Source of the DNA: Arthrobacter sp. StoSoilB22
Lineage (GTDB): Bacteria > Actinomycetota > Actinomycetes > Actinomycetales > Micrococcaceae
DNA: 64,000 nucleotides
Direction: 5' to 3'
Assembly (NCBI RefSeq): GCF_019977315.1
Contig: NZ_AP024652.1
Coordinates: 1,302,001 to 1,366,000 of the forward strand
Part shown: positions 28,182 through 37,383 of the stretch, in pieces
Layout of the letters: each line of letters starts with the position of its first letter
Numbering within the stretch: the stretch's first letter is position 1
Translations under genes and position numbers: made by a program
Notes under the pieces: model-generated
Database searches by the model: none
Seen by the model: the letters and a program-made list of their open reading frames with translations, nothing else
What the model was told of the DNA's origin: nothing

Positions 28182-29862
28182 GGACCAGAAGAACGTGTCC
28201 GGCGAAAGCACTGAAGCCCAGGAGCCCAAGAAATCCCGCAGCGCCAGCTCCAGCCGCAGCGCCGGCTCCAGCCGCAGCTCCAACAGCCGCAGCTCCAATA
28301 GGGGAGCCATCACCGGCGTCCTGTCAGCAGTGGTCATCCTTGCCGCCGGCGGAGGGGCAGTAGCCGCCACATCCATGGTGCCTGAACCCTCAGGCGGGAC
28401 CTCCGTGGACATCCGCCAGGCTGACGTACCTGCTGGCCGCGCCCTGGCGGTGTGTCCCGAACCCGCGCGGCTTGTGAACGGAACCGTGGTGGGCACGGAC
28501 GCTGACTTCAGCCCTGTATCCACCACGGCCACCAGCGCCCTGAATGCAGTGGTGCTCAGTAACCCGGCCGGAACAGTGCCAGGGAGCAGTGTGGCAGCGT
28601 TGGGTGGTGACCTGGTGGCCCGGATCGCAGAGGCACCCAGCAGTACGCCTCCGCCCACAGCTGGCCCGCCTGTTCTCGCCGCCGGCGTAGCGTCCATCAG
28701 CCCGGTGACGTCACCGGCCGTGGTGGGTGCCGATGCCATGGGAAACGAGCAGGCGTCCCTGGCTGCCAACCTCAGTTACTCAGCCACTGACGGCGATCTC
28801 CGGGGCCTGGCGGCAACTCAATGCCAGCCACCGGGCAATGACGCGTGGTTATTGGGCGCCAACACTGCTGTTGGTCGGACTGCCGTTCTGAACGTGAGTA
28901 ACGCCTCCGAGACTCCGGCCACGGTCAACCTTGAACTGTATGGATACGAGGGACAGATCCAGGCGCCCGGGGCCCGTGGTCTCCTGGTAGCTCCCGGCAC
29001 CACCCGTTCGGTTAACCTGGCCGGCCTCGCGCCCGGTGAATCGCAACTTGCCGTGCACGTGCGCAGCACGGGAGGCCCCGTTGCCGCCACTATCCAACAG
29101 AGCGTGTTGCGCGGAATCGCTCCGGGTGGTGTGGAGTACCTTTCGCCGGGTGCTGGTCCATCGAACCTTCAGGTCATGTCCGGCGTCGATATTCAAGACC
29201 CGTCTGGCGTCAAAACCCTGGCCGCGAAGCCGGGGTTCGCGGATGCCGTTCCGGCGCTTCAGATCGCCGTACCCGGTTCTACTGACGCCGTGGTGCAGGT
29301 CAGCCTTTACGGTGCCAACGGAGAACGCAAAATTCCCAACGGGGGAGTGGTGACGGTCAAAGGCGGGACGGTGGCCACCCTCAACCTTGACGGCGTCCCA
29401 GCCGGCAGCTATACCGTCAGGGCCAGCTCGGATGTCTCTTTCCTGGCATCAGCGAGGGTCACCCGTGGAACCAAAGCCGAAGATGCAACGGACTTAGCCT
29501 GGTCTCCGTCGTCGGCACGCCTCGGTAGCCAGCACTTGGTGGCCGTTCCCAGGGACGGGCAGAAGTTCCTGAGCTTTGGTGTCCCTGAAGGGCGAGGCAC
29601 AGTCAGCTACGCTCCGGTGACTGCCGACGGAAAGGTTGGCAAGTCCGTTGACGTGGATATGTCCGGCGGGACCACCTCCATGATCGAGCTACCAGAGAAG
29701 TCCGGCAACTCCGTGGTGGCCGGTTATGTGGTGTCCGCGTCGGGTGATCCGGTGTACGGCGCGCTGGTACTCGGAAAACAAGGACGCACAGACGTTTCGG
29801 TCGTGGCAATTCAGGATGCGGCCTCAGGGCTACAGAAGGTGCCGGTCTCGGTCGGCTACTAG
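28174..29862 (+). CDS. DUF5719 family secreted/anchored protein
   Basis: A 562-residue protein: a Ser/Arg/Asn-rich low-complexity cytoplasmic start (SRSASSSRSAGSSRS), one helix (about residues 45-63) and a long extracytoplasmic beta-sandwich-like region, as in DUF5719. The GTG start at 28174 overlaps the glycosyltransferase stop by eight bases and has AAGGAG eight bases upstream. Tight coupling suggests a partner of the large glycosyltransferase at the outer face of the membrane. The frame upstream to 27886 is antisense or out of frame to the preceding gene and is rejected. Confidence 0.88.
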   Translation: MSEDQKNVSGESTEAQEPKKSRSASSSRSAGSSRSSNSRSSNRGAITGVLSAVVILAAGGGAVAATSMVPEPSGGTSVDIRQADVPAGRALAVCPEPARLVNGTVVGTDADFSPVSTTATSALNAVVLSNPAGTVPGSSVAALGGDLVARIAEAPSSTPPPTAGPPVLAAGVASISPVTSPAVVGADAMGNEQASLAANLSYSATDGDLRGLAATQCQPPGNDAWLLGANTAVGRTAVLNVSNASETPATVNLELYGYEGQIQAPGARGLLVAPGTTRSVNLAGLAPGESQLAVHVRSTGGPVAATIQQSVLRGIAPGGVEYLSPGAGPSNLQVMSGVDIQDPSGVKTLAAKPGFADAVPALQIAVPGSTDAVVQVSLYGANGERKIPNGGVVTVKGGTVATLNLDGVPAGSYTVRASSDVSFLASARVTRGTKAEDATDLAWSPSSARLGSQHLVAVPRDGQKFLSFGVPEGRGTVSYAPVTADGKVGKSVDVDMSGGTTSMIELPEKSGNSVVAGYVVSASGDPVYGALVLGKQGRTDVSVVAIQDAASGLQKVPVSVGY

Positions 29863-29875
29863 GCACACCTTGCAG

Positions 29876-29956
29876 GCAACAGCACTTATCGCATGAGCCG
29901 CCCGACAATGCGAATCGCCCGACAGCACGACCCAGCTGACAGCATGACCCGCCTGC
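29876..29956. repeat. Degenerate phrase repeats after DUF5719 gene
   Basis: GCCCGACA occurs twice and GACAGCAYGACCC twice in the 80 bases that follow the TAG at 29860-29862. The copies are imperfect and unevenly spaced (about 16-26 bases), so this is a weaker example of the arrays seen at 1299, 41394 and 60025. Confidence 0.35.
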
Positions 29957-29978
29957 CGGCGTCGGTGTTATTCCGTCA

Positions 29979-30497
29979 TCACTGGTATCGACGCCGGTAG
30001 ACCGGGTCCAGGGTCTCAGGCGGCACGCCGAGCATCTCGGCCGTGTACTCCACCACGACGTCGTGGACGAGGTCCTGTAGTTCCTCACGGGTGGAAACGC
30101 CCTGTTCAACCACGCGACGGTACACCGTGATCATGGGTGCCTCGCCACGGCCACCGGGCGTGTAGGAGCCCAAAGGGGCCGTATTCCCCAGGGCGACAAG
30201 CTGTTCAAGGTTGGGCGGGATTTCGTCCACGGCAAAGAGCACACCGTCCAGTTGCTTGCCCCACATGTCCTGGAGCCGCTCCGCGGAGTCCAGCACCATG
30301 TCATCGAATCGCTCCGCGCGGGTGCGGAACCCGGGGAGGTTGGGGAGCATCAGTTCTCCGCGCAGTCCCCGTCCGTGCCGGTTGCGCCGGCGTCGCCGGA
30401 AGCCCCGAACTTCCGAACCGGCGTGTTCCTGGGCCTGATCGCCATCGGCGTCAGTCCACCGGATATTGAACCCGGGAACATGTGGCTGTGACTGCAT
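29979..30497 (-). CDS. Metallopeptidase-family (zincin-like) protein lacking the HExxH motif
   Basis: The 172-residue protein matches the actinobacterial 'metallopeptidase family' (DUF1025-like): a basic start (FRRRRRNRHGRGLRG), TRAERFDDMVLDSAERLQDMWGKQLDGVLFAVDEIPP, PMITVYRRVVEQ, and the helix where zinc-binding HExxH would lie. Here that helix reads LVHDVVVEYTAEMLG, so the glutamate and second histidine are absent and peptidase activity is doubtful. It is divergent from DUF3499, its conserved partner. The function is unknown. Confidence 0.85.
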   Translation of the reverse strand: MQSQPHVPGFNIRWTDADGDQAQEHAGSEVRGFRRRRRNRHGRGLRGELMLPNLPGFRTRAERFDDMVLDSAERLQDMWGKQLDGVLFAVDEIPPNLEQLVALGNTAPLGSYTPGGRGEAPMITVYRRVVEQGVSTREELQDLVHDVVVEYTAEMLGVPPETLDPVYRRRYQ

Positions 30498-30661
30498 ATA
30501 TCGACTTTAGTCCCGAGGAACCGCCAGCGCGACCTCATGGCCCGCACCGCGCCGCGTCGGGTGATACGCCGGAGACTTCTCACTTGATGCTCGGCACAGT
30601 TGGCGGGGCACGGACCATCAATGCGCAATATAGCCGCCCATTGGCGCTAATCTGGGATGTT

Positions 30662-31039
30662 GTGGGTGCCATTCGTCAGTGTTCCAGATCAGCCTGCCGC
30701 CAGTCCGCGGTGGCTACTTTGACGTACGTGTACGCAGAGTCAACCGCAGTCCTGGGGCCTCTGGCCACCTACGCAGAACCGCACGCCTACGATCTCTGCT
30801 CCCAACATGCAGAGTCCCTGACGGTTCCGCGAGGCTGGGAAGTCCTGCGTCTGGCCATGCCCACAACGCCGCAGGAACCGGGTCCGGATGATTTGCTGGC
30901 ACTTGCCAACGCGGTCCGGGAGGCGGCCTCAGCCCCTGCGGAAACTCCTGCCCGGCAAAACCACGCCCAGATGGAGCCGCCCGCCGGCGCCGAGGGCACC
31001 CGCCGCGGGCACTTGCGGATCCTCCGGGAACCGACTTAA
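30662..31039 (+). CDS. DUF3499 family protein
   Basis: A 125-residue protein whose conserved part fills the first 65 residues: RQCSRSACRQSAVATLTYVYAESTAVLGPL, then AYDLCSQHAESLTVPRGWEVLRL. The Cys-x4-Cys and C-x2-H pairs look like a small zinc ribbon. The C-terminal half is low in complexity. The GTG at 30662 places the conserved RQCSR at the N-terminus as in the family; the frame is open further upstream (30482), but that region overlaps the divergent gene. The role is unknown. Confidence 0.83.
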   Translation: MGAIRQCSRSACRQSAVATLTYVYAESTAVLGPLATYAEPHAYDLCSQHAESLTVPRGWEVLRLAMPTTPQEPGPDDLLALANAVREAASAPAETPARQNHAQMEPPAGAEGTRRGHLRILREPT

Positions 31040-31193
31040 TCGTTCCCGCCACCCGCTTTCCGTGCCACGCTTCCCGGGCTCTGGACGCAATTCGTCGTCG
31101 GGATCAAAACACGATCTCCCTGCGCGGTAGTCTGGAATCTGCAGATATATCCGCCAGCGGCGCCATGCCGGCGCCACCCAGGGAGCATCATTC

Positions 31194-31412
31194 ATGCCAA
31201 AGGTCAGTCCTGAACTGTTGTCCATCCTGCGCTGCCCCGTGACGGGGTCACCGCTGGTCCAGGAGGGCGATGAGTTGGTTTCCACCGACGCCGCTGCGGA
31301 CGGCGTAAAGCTCCGCTACACCATTGAGGACGGCATCCCGTTGCTCCTGCCACCGGAACTGCTGGCCGCTGCCAATGCGGCAACGTCGGGCCAGCACGAT
31401 TCCAAGGCCTGA
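31194..31412 (+). CDS. Trm112 family protein
   Basis: A 72-residue protein of the Trm112p-like fold (SPELLSILRCPVTGSPLVQEGDELVS ... YTIEDGIPLLLPPE). In eukaryotes Trm112 activates methyltransferases. Bacterial members commonly retain a cysteine pair, but here only Cys14 is visible, so a metal site is incomplete. It sits 42 bases ahead of ahcY, which removes the product inhibitor of methyltransferases. The pairing is suggestive, though not proof, of a shared methylation context. Confidence 0.85.
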   Translation: MPKVSPELLSILRCPVTGSPLVQEGDELVSTDAAADGVKLRYTIEDGIPLLLPPELLAAANAATSGQHDSKA

Positions 31413-31454
31413 CGCGCCTTCTTCCACATCCGCACGGTACCCCTAAGGACTTTC

Positions 31455-32933
31455 ATGACTTTTGACTTCAAAGTGGCTGACATCACTCTTGCCGAGGCCG
31501 GCCGCCACCAGATCCGTCTAGCCGAGCACGAAATGCCGGGCCTTATGTCGCTCCGCGCGGAGTTCGGTGCCTCCCAGCCACTCAAGGGCGCAAGGATCGC
31601 CGGTTCCCTCCACATGACGGTCCAGACCGCGGTGCTCATAGAAACCCTCACGGCCCTGGGCGCGGAAGTTCGCTGGGCCTCCTGCAACATCTTCTCCACC
31701 CAGGACGAAGCCGCGGCCGCCGTCGTGGTTGGTAAGGGCACCCCCGAGGACCCGCAGGGCGTCCCGGTTTTCGCTTGGAAGGGCGAAACCCTTGAGGAGT
31801 ACTGGTGGACTGCCGAGCAGATCCTCACCTGGCCCGGCGCTGACGCCAACCCGGAGTTGGGTCCCAACATGATTCTCGACGACGGCGGCGACGCCACGCT
31901 GCTTCTGCACAAGGGCGTCGACTTCGAAGCTGCAGGTGCCGTCCCCACTGCCGCTGAAGATGATCCGGAGGAATACGTCCTCATCCTGGATCTTCTGCGC
32001 AGGACCCTTGCCGCTGATCCGCAGAAGTGGACCCGCCTGGCAGCCCGTATTGAGGGCGTCACCGAGGAAACCACCACCGGTGTGCACCGCCTCTACCAGC
32101 TCGCGGAGCAGGGCAAGCTGCTGTTCCCGGCCATCAACGTCAACGACTCCGTCACCAAGAGCAAATTCGATAATAAGTACGGGATCCGTCACTCCCTGCC
32201 GGACGGCATCAACAGGGCTACGGACGTCCTCATGGGCGGCAAGGTTGCGGTTGTCTGCGGCTATGGCGACGTCGGCAAGGGCGCCGCCGAGGCGTTGCGC
32301 GGCCAGGGTTCCCGGGTCATTGTCACAGAGATTGATCCCATTTGTGCCCTCCAGGCTGCGATGGACGGCTACCAGGTGGCCAAGCTGGAGACGGTGCTCG
32401 CCCAGGGAGACATCTTCATCACCACCACGGGCAACAAGGACGTCATCATGGCCGAGCACATGCTGGGCATGAAGAACAAAGCAATCGTGGGAAACATCGG
32501 CCACTTCGACAACGAGATCGACATCGCCGGGCTGGCAAAGATTCCGGGCGTCAAGAGGGTTGAGATCAAGCCGCAGGTCCACGAATGGGTGTTCGGGGCA
32601 GGCACTGATTCGGAGCGTTCCATCATTGTGCTGTCCGAGGGTAGGTTGCTTAACCTTGGCAATGCCACTGGCCACCCGTCGTTCGTGATGAGTAACTCCT
32701 TCGCCAACCAGACCATTGCGCAGATTGAACTCTGGACGAAGAAGGACCAGCCGGCCGGAGAGCGCGAGTACCAGAATCAGGTCTACGTCCTCCCCAAGAT
32801 CCTGGATGAGAAGGTTGCGCGACTCCACCTGGATGCTCTGGGCGTGGAGCTGACCGAACTGAGCAAGGATCAGGCCGACTACCTCGATCTTGATGTTGCA
32901 GGGCCTTACAAGCCGGAGCATTACCGCTACTAG
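31455..32933 (+). CDS. ahcY: Adenosylhomocysteinase
   Basis: Hydrolyses S-adenosylhomocysteine to adenosine and homocysteine, using tightly bound NAD. The 492-residue protein has the substrate region [34 protein letters not shown] (with the NAD/substrate lysine) and the Rossmann motif GYGDVGKG (residues 269-276). The C-terminal [17 protein letters not shown] and the extreme KPEHYRY complete the NAD site. The 40-residue insertion typical of long SAHases is present. No SAH riboswitch fits in the 42-base upstream gap. Confidence 0.97.
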   Translation: MTFDFKVADITLAEAGRHQIRLAEHEMPGLMSLRAEFGASQPLKGARIAGSLHMTVQTAVLIETLTALGAEVRWASCNIFSTQDEAAAAVVVGKGTPEDPQGVPVFAWKGETLEEYWWTAEQILTWPGADANPELGPNMILDDGGDATLLLHKGVDFEAAGAVPTAAEDDPEEYVLILDLLRRTLAADPQKWTRLAARIEGVTEETTTGVHRLYQLAEQGKLLFPAINVNDSVTKSKFDNKYGIRHSLPDGINRATDVLMGGKVAVVCGYGDVGKGAAEALRGQGSRVIVTEIDPICALQAAMDGYQVAKLETVLAQGDIFITTTGNKDVIMAEHMLGMKNKAIVGNIGHFDNEIDIAGLAKIPGVKRVEIKPQVHEWVFGAGTDSERSIIVLSEGRLLNLGNATGHPSFVMSNSFANQTIAQIELWTKKDQPAGEREYQNQVYVLPKILDEKVARLHLDALGVELTELSKDQADYLDLDVAGPYKPEHYRY

Positions 32934-32975
32934 GCAGCACCCATCGCCGATGCCGGTGATACCCAAATCGATGGC

Positions 32976-33012
32976 GAAAGGCCGGGCACGCGACCAGCGT
33001 GTCCGGCCTTTC
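32976..33012 (+). terminator. ahcY terminator
   Basis: A 16-bp stem with one G-U pair (32976-32991 with 32997-33012) and a GACCA loop. It separates ahcY from the L,D-transpeptidase. Confidence 0.8.
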
Positions 33013-33052
33013 GGCTAGAATTGGGTGTTCAGTAGTGCTTGCGGGGGACAGG

Positions 33053-34285
33053 ATGACGGGAACCATGACGGAAGTCGCCACACGAAAAAAGGGCAAGATC
33101 CTTGCCATTGTTGGAGTCTGCGCAGCTATTGTGGTGGGCGGAATTGGCGTGGTCACGGTACCCGGACTGCTGGCCGGATCTCCCCAGGAAACGGCCGTTG
33201 CACCGTCGCCTGCCCCCACTGTGGAGGCCAAGCCCGTGGAGTTGGGCATCACCCCCCTGGATGGGGCTGTGGAGTGGAATCCCGTTGTTGGCCCCCAGAT
33301 CAAAGCAGTCAACGGCAAGCTGAAGGACGTGGTGCTGGCGCCGGTTAGCGGCGGGGCACCTGTGCAAGGCAAGACCAGCCCTGATGGCAGCACCTGGACC
33401 ACTCTGGAAGTCCTGAAGTTCAAAACCCAATACAACTACTCCTTCACCGTGGTTGATACTGCGGGGAAAGAGACCAAAAAGTCACAGACCTTCACCACTG
33501 TTTCCGCAGCTTACGAGGCCGACGCGTCCATCTACCCCCGCAACGGCACCACGGCTGGCTCCGGGCAGCCTATTGAAATCAACTTCAGCGAGCCCGTAGT
33601 GGACAAAGCGGCCATGGAAAAGCGGGTTGCCATTACCGTCTCATCCGGTCAGCCTGTGGCCTGGCACTGGTACTCAGACAAGAAAGTCAGGATCCGTCCG
33701 GAGGCCTTCTGGGCTTCAGGCACCACCGTCACCGTGGACATGAAACTCCTGGGCGTCGATTTCGGTAATAACATGATCGGCAACGCGGACGTCGTCTCAA
33801 CGTTCACTACGGGCCCGCAGCGTGTGGCCGTAGTAGACGACAAAACCAAGACCATGAACGTGTACTCCGACGGCCAGCTGGTCCACACCGCCCCCGTCTC
33901 ACTGGGCGGGGAAGACTGGCTTTCGCCCACCGGCTACGCGGTCATCATGGAGCAAGAACGCCACTCCAACTTCAACGCCGGCACCATCGGCCTGAAGCCT
34001 GGAGACAAGGGATACTACCCGCCGCTCGTGGTTGAATACGCCAACCGCCTGACGTGGTCCGGTGTCTACGTTCACCAGGCTCTCGAAGCCGCGTGGAGCT
34101 CTATTGGTGTGGCCAACGTATCGCACGGCTGCGTCGGTCTGTTGCCTGCGGACGCTGCATGGTTCTTCAACAACATGAAGACCGGAGACGTCGTTCAGAT
34201 CCTCAACACCGGAGCACCGGCAGTGGAACCGCTGGAAGGCTTTGGAGACTGGAACATACCCTGGGCGAGCTACGCTCAACGCTAG
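33053..34285 (+). CDS. L,D-transpeptidase with Ig-like domains
   Basis: A 410-residue envelope enzyme. It has an N-terminal membrane anchor (ILAIVGVCAAIVVGGIGVVTV, no lipobox cysteine), two beta Ig-like domains (ITPLDGAVEWNPVVGPQIKAV; YPRNGTTAGSGQPIEINFSEPV) and a YkuD domain. The catalytic motif VSHGCVGL has His358 and Cys360. The layout matches mycobacterial Ldt enzymes, which form 3-3 peptidoglycan cross-links and resist many beta-lactams. ATG 33053 has GGGGGA upstream; ATG 33065 is an alternative. Confidence 0.93.
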   Translation: MTGTMTEVATRKKGKILAIVGVCAAIVVGGIGVVTVPGLLAGSPQETAVAPSPAPTVEAKPVELGITPLDGAVEWNPVVGPQIKAVNGKLKDVVLAPVSGGAPVQGKTSPDGSTWTTLEVLKFKTQYNYSFTVVDTAGKETKKSQTFTTVSAAYEADASIYPRNGTTAGSGQPIEINFSEPVVDKAAMEKRVAITVSSGQPVAWHWYSDKKVRIRPEAFWASGTTVTVDMKLLGVDFGNNMIGNADVVSTFTTGPQRVAVVDDKTKTMNVYSDGQLVHTAPVSLGGEDWLSPTGYAVIMEQERHSNFNAGTIGLKPGDKGYYPPLVVEYANRLTWSGVYVHQALEAAWSSIGVANVSHGCVGLLPADAAWFFNNMKTGDVVQILNTGAPAVEPLEGFGDWNIPWASYAQR

Positions 34286-34410
34286 TACAGCTGTTAACAT
34301 CATTGCAGTGATTCTTTCCTGCGCGCTTTGACCCATTTCTCCAGCGCTGACGGTTCGTCGGCCCTGCTCTTTGCGCTGCCCTCCATGGTGATTGCGGGTG
34401 TCCCCCTAGG

Positions 34411-34432
34411 GAACCCGTTGATGGGTTCCCCG
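34411..34432. terminator. Hairpin between the L,D-transpeptidase and pentapeptide genes
   Basis: A perfect 8-bp stem GGGAACCC / GGGTTCCC has a GTTGAT loop. There is no T-run, so termination is only possible, not shown. Confidence 0.5.
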
Positions 34433-34472
34433 GCTCCTTCCACCGGACCTATTCTCTTCACCTGGAGTATGC

Positions 34473-35294
34473 ATGAGACCTTCACCAAACCTCACCCCGG
34501 ACTGCGGCAACTGCTTCGCCCTGTGCTGTACCGCGCTCGGATTTGCCCGGTCGGCTGACTTTGCGATCGACAAACCTGCCGCTTCGCCGTGCCCGAACAT
34601 GGCGGACGACTTTTCCTGCACCATTCACCAACGCTTACGGCCCCGGGGCTTCCGCGGCTGCACGGTCTTTGATTGTTTCGGTGCCGGCCAAGTGGTCTCC
34701 CAACACACTTTCGCCGGGACCAGTTGGACACAGGATCCCTCATCCATGTCCTCGATGTTCGCGGTGTTCAAAGTAGTCAGGCAACTCCACGAGATGCTCT
34801 GGTACCTGGCTGAGGCCCGGCAACGGACCTTCGATCCCGAGCTCGCGGCCGCGGCGGACCACCTGTCTGAGGGCGTAGTAGCCGCCGCCCAAGGTGACGC
34901 GTCAACGGTCCTTGCCACCGACGTCGAGACACTCCACAGGCAGGTCCGGGCGCTCCTGATGGAGGTCAGCGAAGACGCCCGCGCCTCTTACGGCGCAGAA
35001 GACCAGCAAACGCCCGACGGCGGCCTCCAGCCAGGTGCCGACCTGATGGGCGCCAACCTTGCCAACCAGCGCCTCTGCGGAGCAGATCTCCGCGGCGCGT
35101 ACCTGATCGGAGCCAATCTGAGGAAGTCAGACCTCACCGCCGTAGACCTCCTGGGAGCTGACCTTCGCGGAGCACAGCTTCACGGAGCGGACCTCTCCAG
35201 GGCGCTCTATGTGACCCAACCGCAGATCAACGCCGCCGAAGGCGACCCCCACACCCTCCTACCCCCAAGACTCACAAAACCGGATCACTGGTGA
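34473..35294 (+). CDS. Pentapeptide-repeat protein with Cys-rich N-terminal domain
   Basis: A 273-residue protein in three parts. Residues 1-70 hold eight cysteines (11, 14, 18, 19, 40, 49, 63, 68) in CGNCFALCC, ASPCPN, FSCTIH and GCTVFDCFGAG, which look like a zinc- or iron-chelating YkgJ-like domain. Residues 90-175 are helical. Residues 188-246 carry A(D/N)LxG pentapeptide repeats (GADLMGANL ... GADLRGAYLIGANL), predicted to form a right-handed beta helix. ATG 34473 follows GGAG. The function is unknown; the repeat alone does not imply gyrase protection. Confidence 0.85.
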   Translation: MRPSPNLTPDCGNCFALCCTALGFARSADFAIDKPAASPCPNMADDFSCTIHQRLRPRGFRGCTVFDCFGAGQVVSQHTFAGTSWTQDPSSMSSMFAVFKVVRQLHEMLWYLAEARQRTFDPELAAAADHLSEGVVAAAQGDASTVLATDVETLHRQVRALLMEVSEDARASYGAEDQQTPDGGLQPGADLMGANLANQRLCGADLRGAYLIGANLRKSDLTAVDLLGADLRGAQLHGADLSRALYVTQPQINAAEGDPHTLLPPRLTKPDHW

Positions 35295-35338
35295 GCCAAA
35301 CGGGTGGCGGCCGCCCGGCGTCAGCCGGTAGCGGGGCG

Positions 35339-36142
35339 CTAACTGTCAGTGAACGGCAGTTTCCTGAGTCGCTCGCCTATGGTTGCGTTCCGCTGTTCCG
35401 CTTGCCGCAGGCGGATGAGTTCGCGGTTGCGCCGTTCCCCGAGGACTGCGCCTATGTAGTCTTCGGGGATGGTGCCCGCTGGCGGGGGTGGTGCCACGTA
35501 CCTTGCGAGTTCGGATGCGAGCGATGCGGCCATGTTGACGCGCGAGGCCGGGGCCATGAGATAAGCCTGCTGTACAAAGGTTCCAGCCCGTCGGGCGGTG
35601 GCATCCGGTACCCTGCCGATGTCCGCCATGCCCACCCATGATTGAAGATGATGCGGGGCTACGGGAATGATCCGGGGCTTTGAGGGTACTCGTTGCCGGA
35701 GGGAGTAGGTGCCTGCAACGATATCCCCGAGGCGCTTGGATTTGTCGTTGAAGAGTGCCACGCCGATTGCGAGGCCGCCGAAGGTCAGGTAGATCTCCAG
35801 GAATCCAAGGAGCCCGCGGATGAGGGCGTGCCGGAAGCGGATGGACCCGCCGTCGTCGCGGACTATTCGTAGCCCTGTTGCGAGCTTTCCCAAGGAACGC
35901 CCGCGGGTCAGGGTCTCCACCGTGACGGGGACGATGACCACGGAGAACACAACGCTGCTGAGGATCAGTGCTCGGATGGCGGCATCGTCAAGGTCCCGGG
36001 AGGCTGAGGCGATGAGGATGATCAGGAGTATTGCGAGGACCACCTGGGAGATGACATCCAGGATGAGGCCCAGGGCCCGCGCGGCAAAGGAGGCGGGGCG
36101 AAGCTCGAGGACTACTGCCTCGCCTGTGATGATTGAACTCAT
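35339..36142 (-). CDS. RDD family membrane protein
   Basis: A 267-residue protein with the RDD domain: FAARALGLILDVISQVV (the RDD-type first helix with Arg and Asp), TRGRSLGKLATGLRIVRDDGG and KRLGDIVAGTYSLR. Four to five hydrophobic helices occupy the first 150 residues; a soluble, Pro/Arg-rich tail of about 110 residues follows. RDD proteins are mostly uncharacterised; some act in ion exchange. ATG at 36142 has GGGGG upstream and is preferred over the ATG at 36154. It is divergent from the SpoIIM protein, a common pairing. Confidence 0.88.
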   Translation of the reverse strand: MSSIITGEAVVLELRPASFAARALGLILDVISQVVLAILLIILIASASRDLDDAAIRALILSSVVFSVVIVPVTVETLTRGRSLGKLATGLRIVRDDGGSIRFRHALIRGLLGFLEIYLTFGGLAIGVALFNDKSKRLGDIVAGTYSLRQRVPSKPRIIPVAPHHLQSWVGMADIGRVPDATARRAGTFVQQAYLMAPASRVNMAASLASELARYVAPPPPAGTIPEDYIGAVLGERRNRELIRLRQAEQRNATIGERLRKLPFTDS

Positions 36143-36248
36143 GCCTGCCCCCAAGTTTTGCCAATTCTGTGGGCGCTGTGATCGCCCGCATCAACGAGTC
36201 TAGCGGCGGGGCTGACCGCACGGTGGATACAGGCGCTAGGGTGGTGGC

Positions 36249-37244
36249 GTGGACATTGATGCCTTCTCGGCCGTACATGAGGACAAATGGTCGCGGCTTC
36301 ATTTCCTGGCGCACAAGCGCAGGCTGACGGGTGCCGAGGCAGACGAACTTCTGCGCCTTTACCAGACGGTGTCCGGGCATCTTTCCTTGATCCGTTCTGT
36401 GGCACCGGAGACGGGATTGTCCGCATCCTTGTCCGCAGCGCTGGCCCAGGCCCGGACGCGTTTCACCGGGGCCCGCTCGAATTTCATGGAGGATCTGGCG
36501 CGGTTTTTCGTCATTTCACTTCCTGCGGCGTTTTACCGCATCCGGTGGCTGACCCTGTGGTGCGGGCTGGCCTTTGTCCTGGTGGCGGGTGCTTATGCAC
36601 TGTGGATTGGCACCTCACCGGAGGCATTGAGGGCTGTGGCCTCCAGTGACGCCAGAGTGCAGCAGTACGTGGAGGAAGACTTCATTGACTACTACTCCGA
36701 GAATCCGGCAGCCTCCTTTGCCGGCGCAGTGTGGACCAACAACGCTTGGATCTCAGCTCAGGCCGTGGCTTTCGGCGTTACCGGATTCTGGGTGCCCTTC
36801 ATCCTGTTCATGAACGCGCAGGGGCTGGGAATCGCTGCGGGACTTTTCCTTGCGACGGGGAAGATGGACATTTTCTTCAGCTACATCCTTCCGCACGGTC
36901 TCATGGAACTTACGGCCGTTTTCATCGCCTGTGCTGCGGGGCTCAAGATTTTTTGGGCCATGGTGCGGCCGGGCCCGAGGACGAGGCTGCAGGCCGTGGC
37001 TGATGAGGGCCGTTCCCTGATCACCATTGCCTTGGGGCTGGTGCTCGTCCTGCTCGTCTCCGGCATTGTGGAAGGCTTTGTGACCCCGAGTTCCCTGCCC
37101 GTATGGGCCAAGATCGCTATCGGCGCCTTGGTGTTAGCAGGCTACTGGGTGTACACGCTGGTCCTGGGCGGGAAGGCCGTCCGCGCGGGCGTCACGGGAG
37201 ACATGGATGCCAACGACGCCGGGTACCGAAGCATCGCAGCATAG
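36249..37244 (+). CDS. SpoIIM-like stage II sporulation protein M family membrane protein
   Basis: A 331-residue protein: a cytoplasmic helical N-terminus (HFLAHKRRLTGAEADELLRLYQTVSGHLSLIR), then about six membrane helices with the family pieces NNAWISAQAVAFGVTGFW, MNAQGLGIAAGLF and ILPHGLMELTAVFIACAAGLK. In Bacillus SpoIIM belongs to the DMP peptidoglycan complex. Non-sporulating actinobacteria carry homologues beside RDD, MoxR and DUF58 genes, with unknown role. The start is GTG at 36249. Confidence 0.9.
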   Translation: MDIDAFSAVHEDKWSRLHFLAHKRRLTGAEADELLRLYQTVSGHLSLIRSVAPETGLSASLSAALAQARTRFTGARSNFMEDLARFFVISLPAAFYRIRWLTLWCGLAFVLVAGAYALWIGTSPEALRAVASSDARVQQYVEEDFIDYYSENPAASFAGAVWTNNAWISAQAVAFGVTGFWVPFILFMNAQGLGIAAGLFLATGKMDIFFSYILPHGLMELTAVFIACAAGLKIFWAMVRPGPRTRLQAVADEGRSLITIALGLVLVLLVSGIVEGFVTPSSLPVWAKIAIGALVLAGYWVYTLVLGGKAVRAGVTGDMDANDAGYRSIAA

Positions 37245-37383
37245 AGCTTACAGTTGCGTTTCAATCTGGTCGCAGCCGGGGTGGCACCGCGTGTCTCTGT
37301 AAGGCCGGGCGGTAGGCTCGAAAGCAGACAAGAGAGCCGGCCGCAAGCAATCGCCGGTGGATGCCTACGGAAGTGAACCCGCT

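Noticed and set aside
31413..31454. SAH riboswitch before ahcY
   Set aside because: Only 42 bases separate the Trm112 stop from ahcY and no paired structure is seen.
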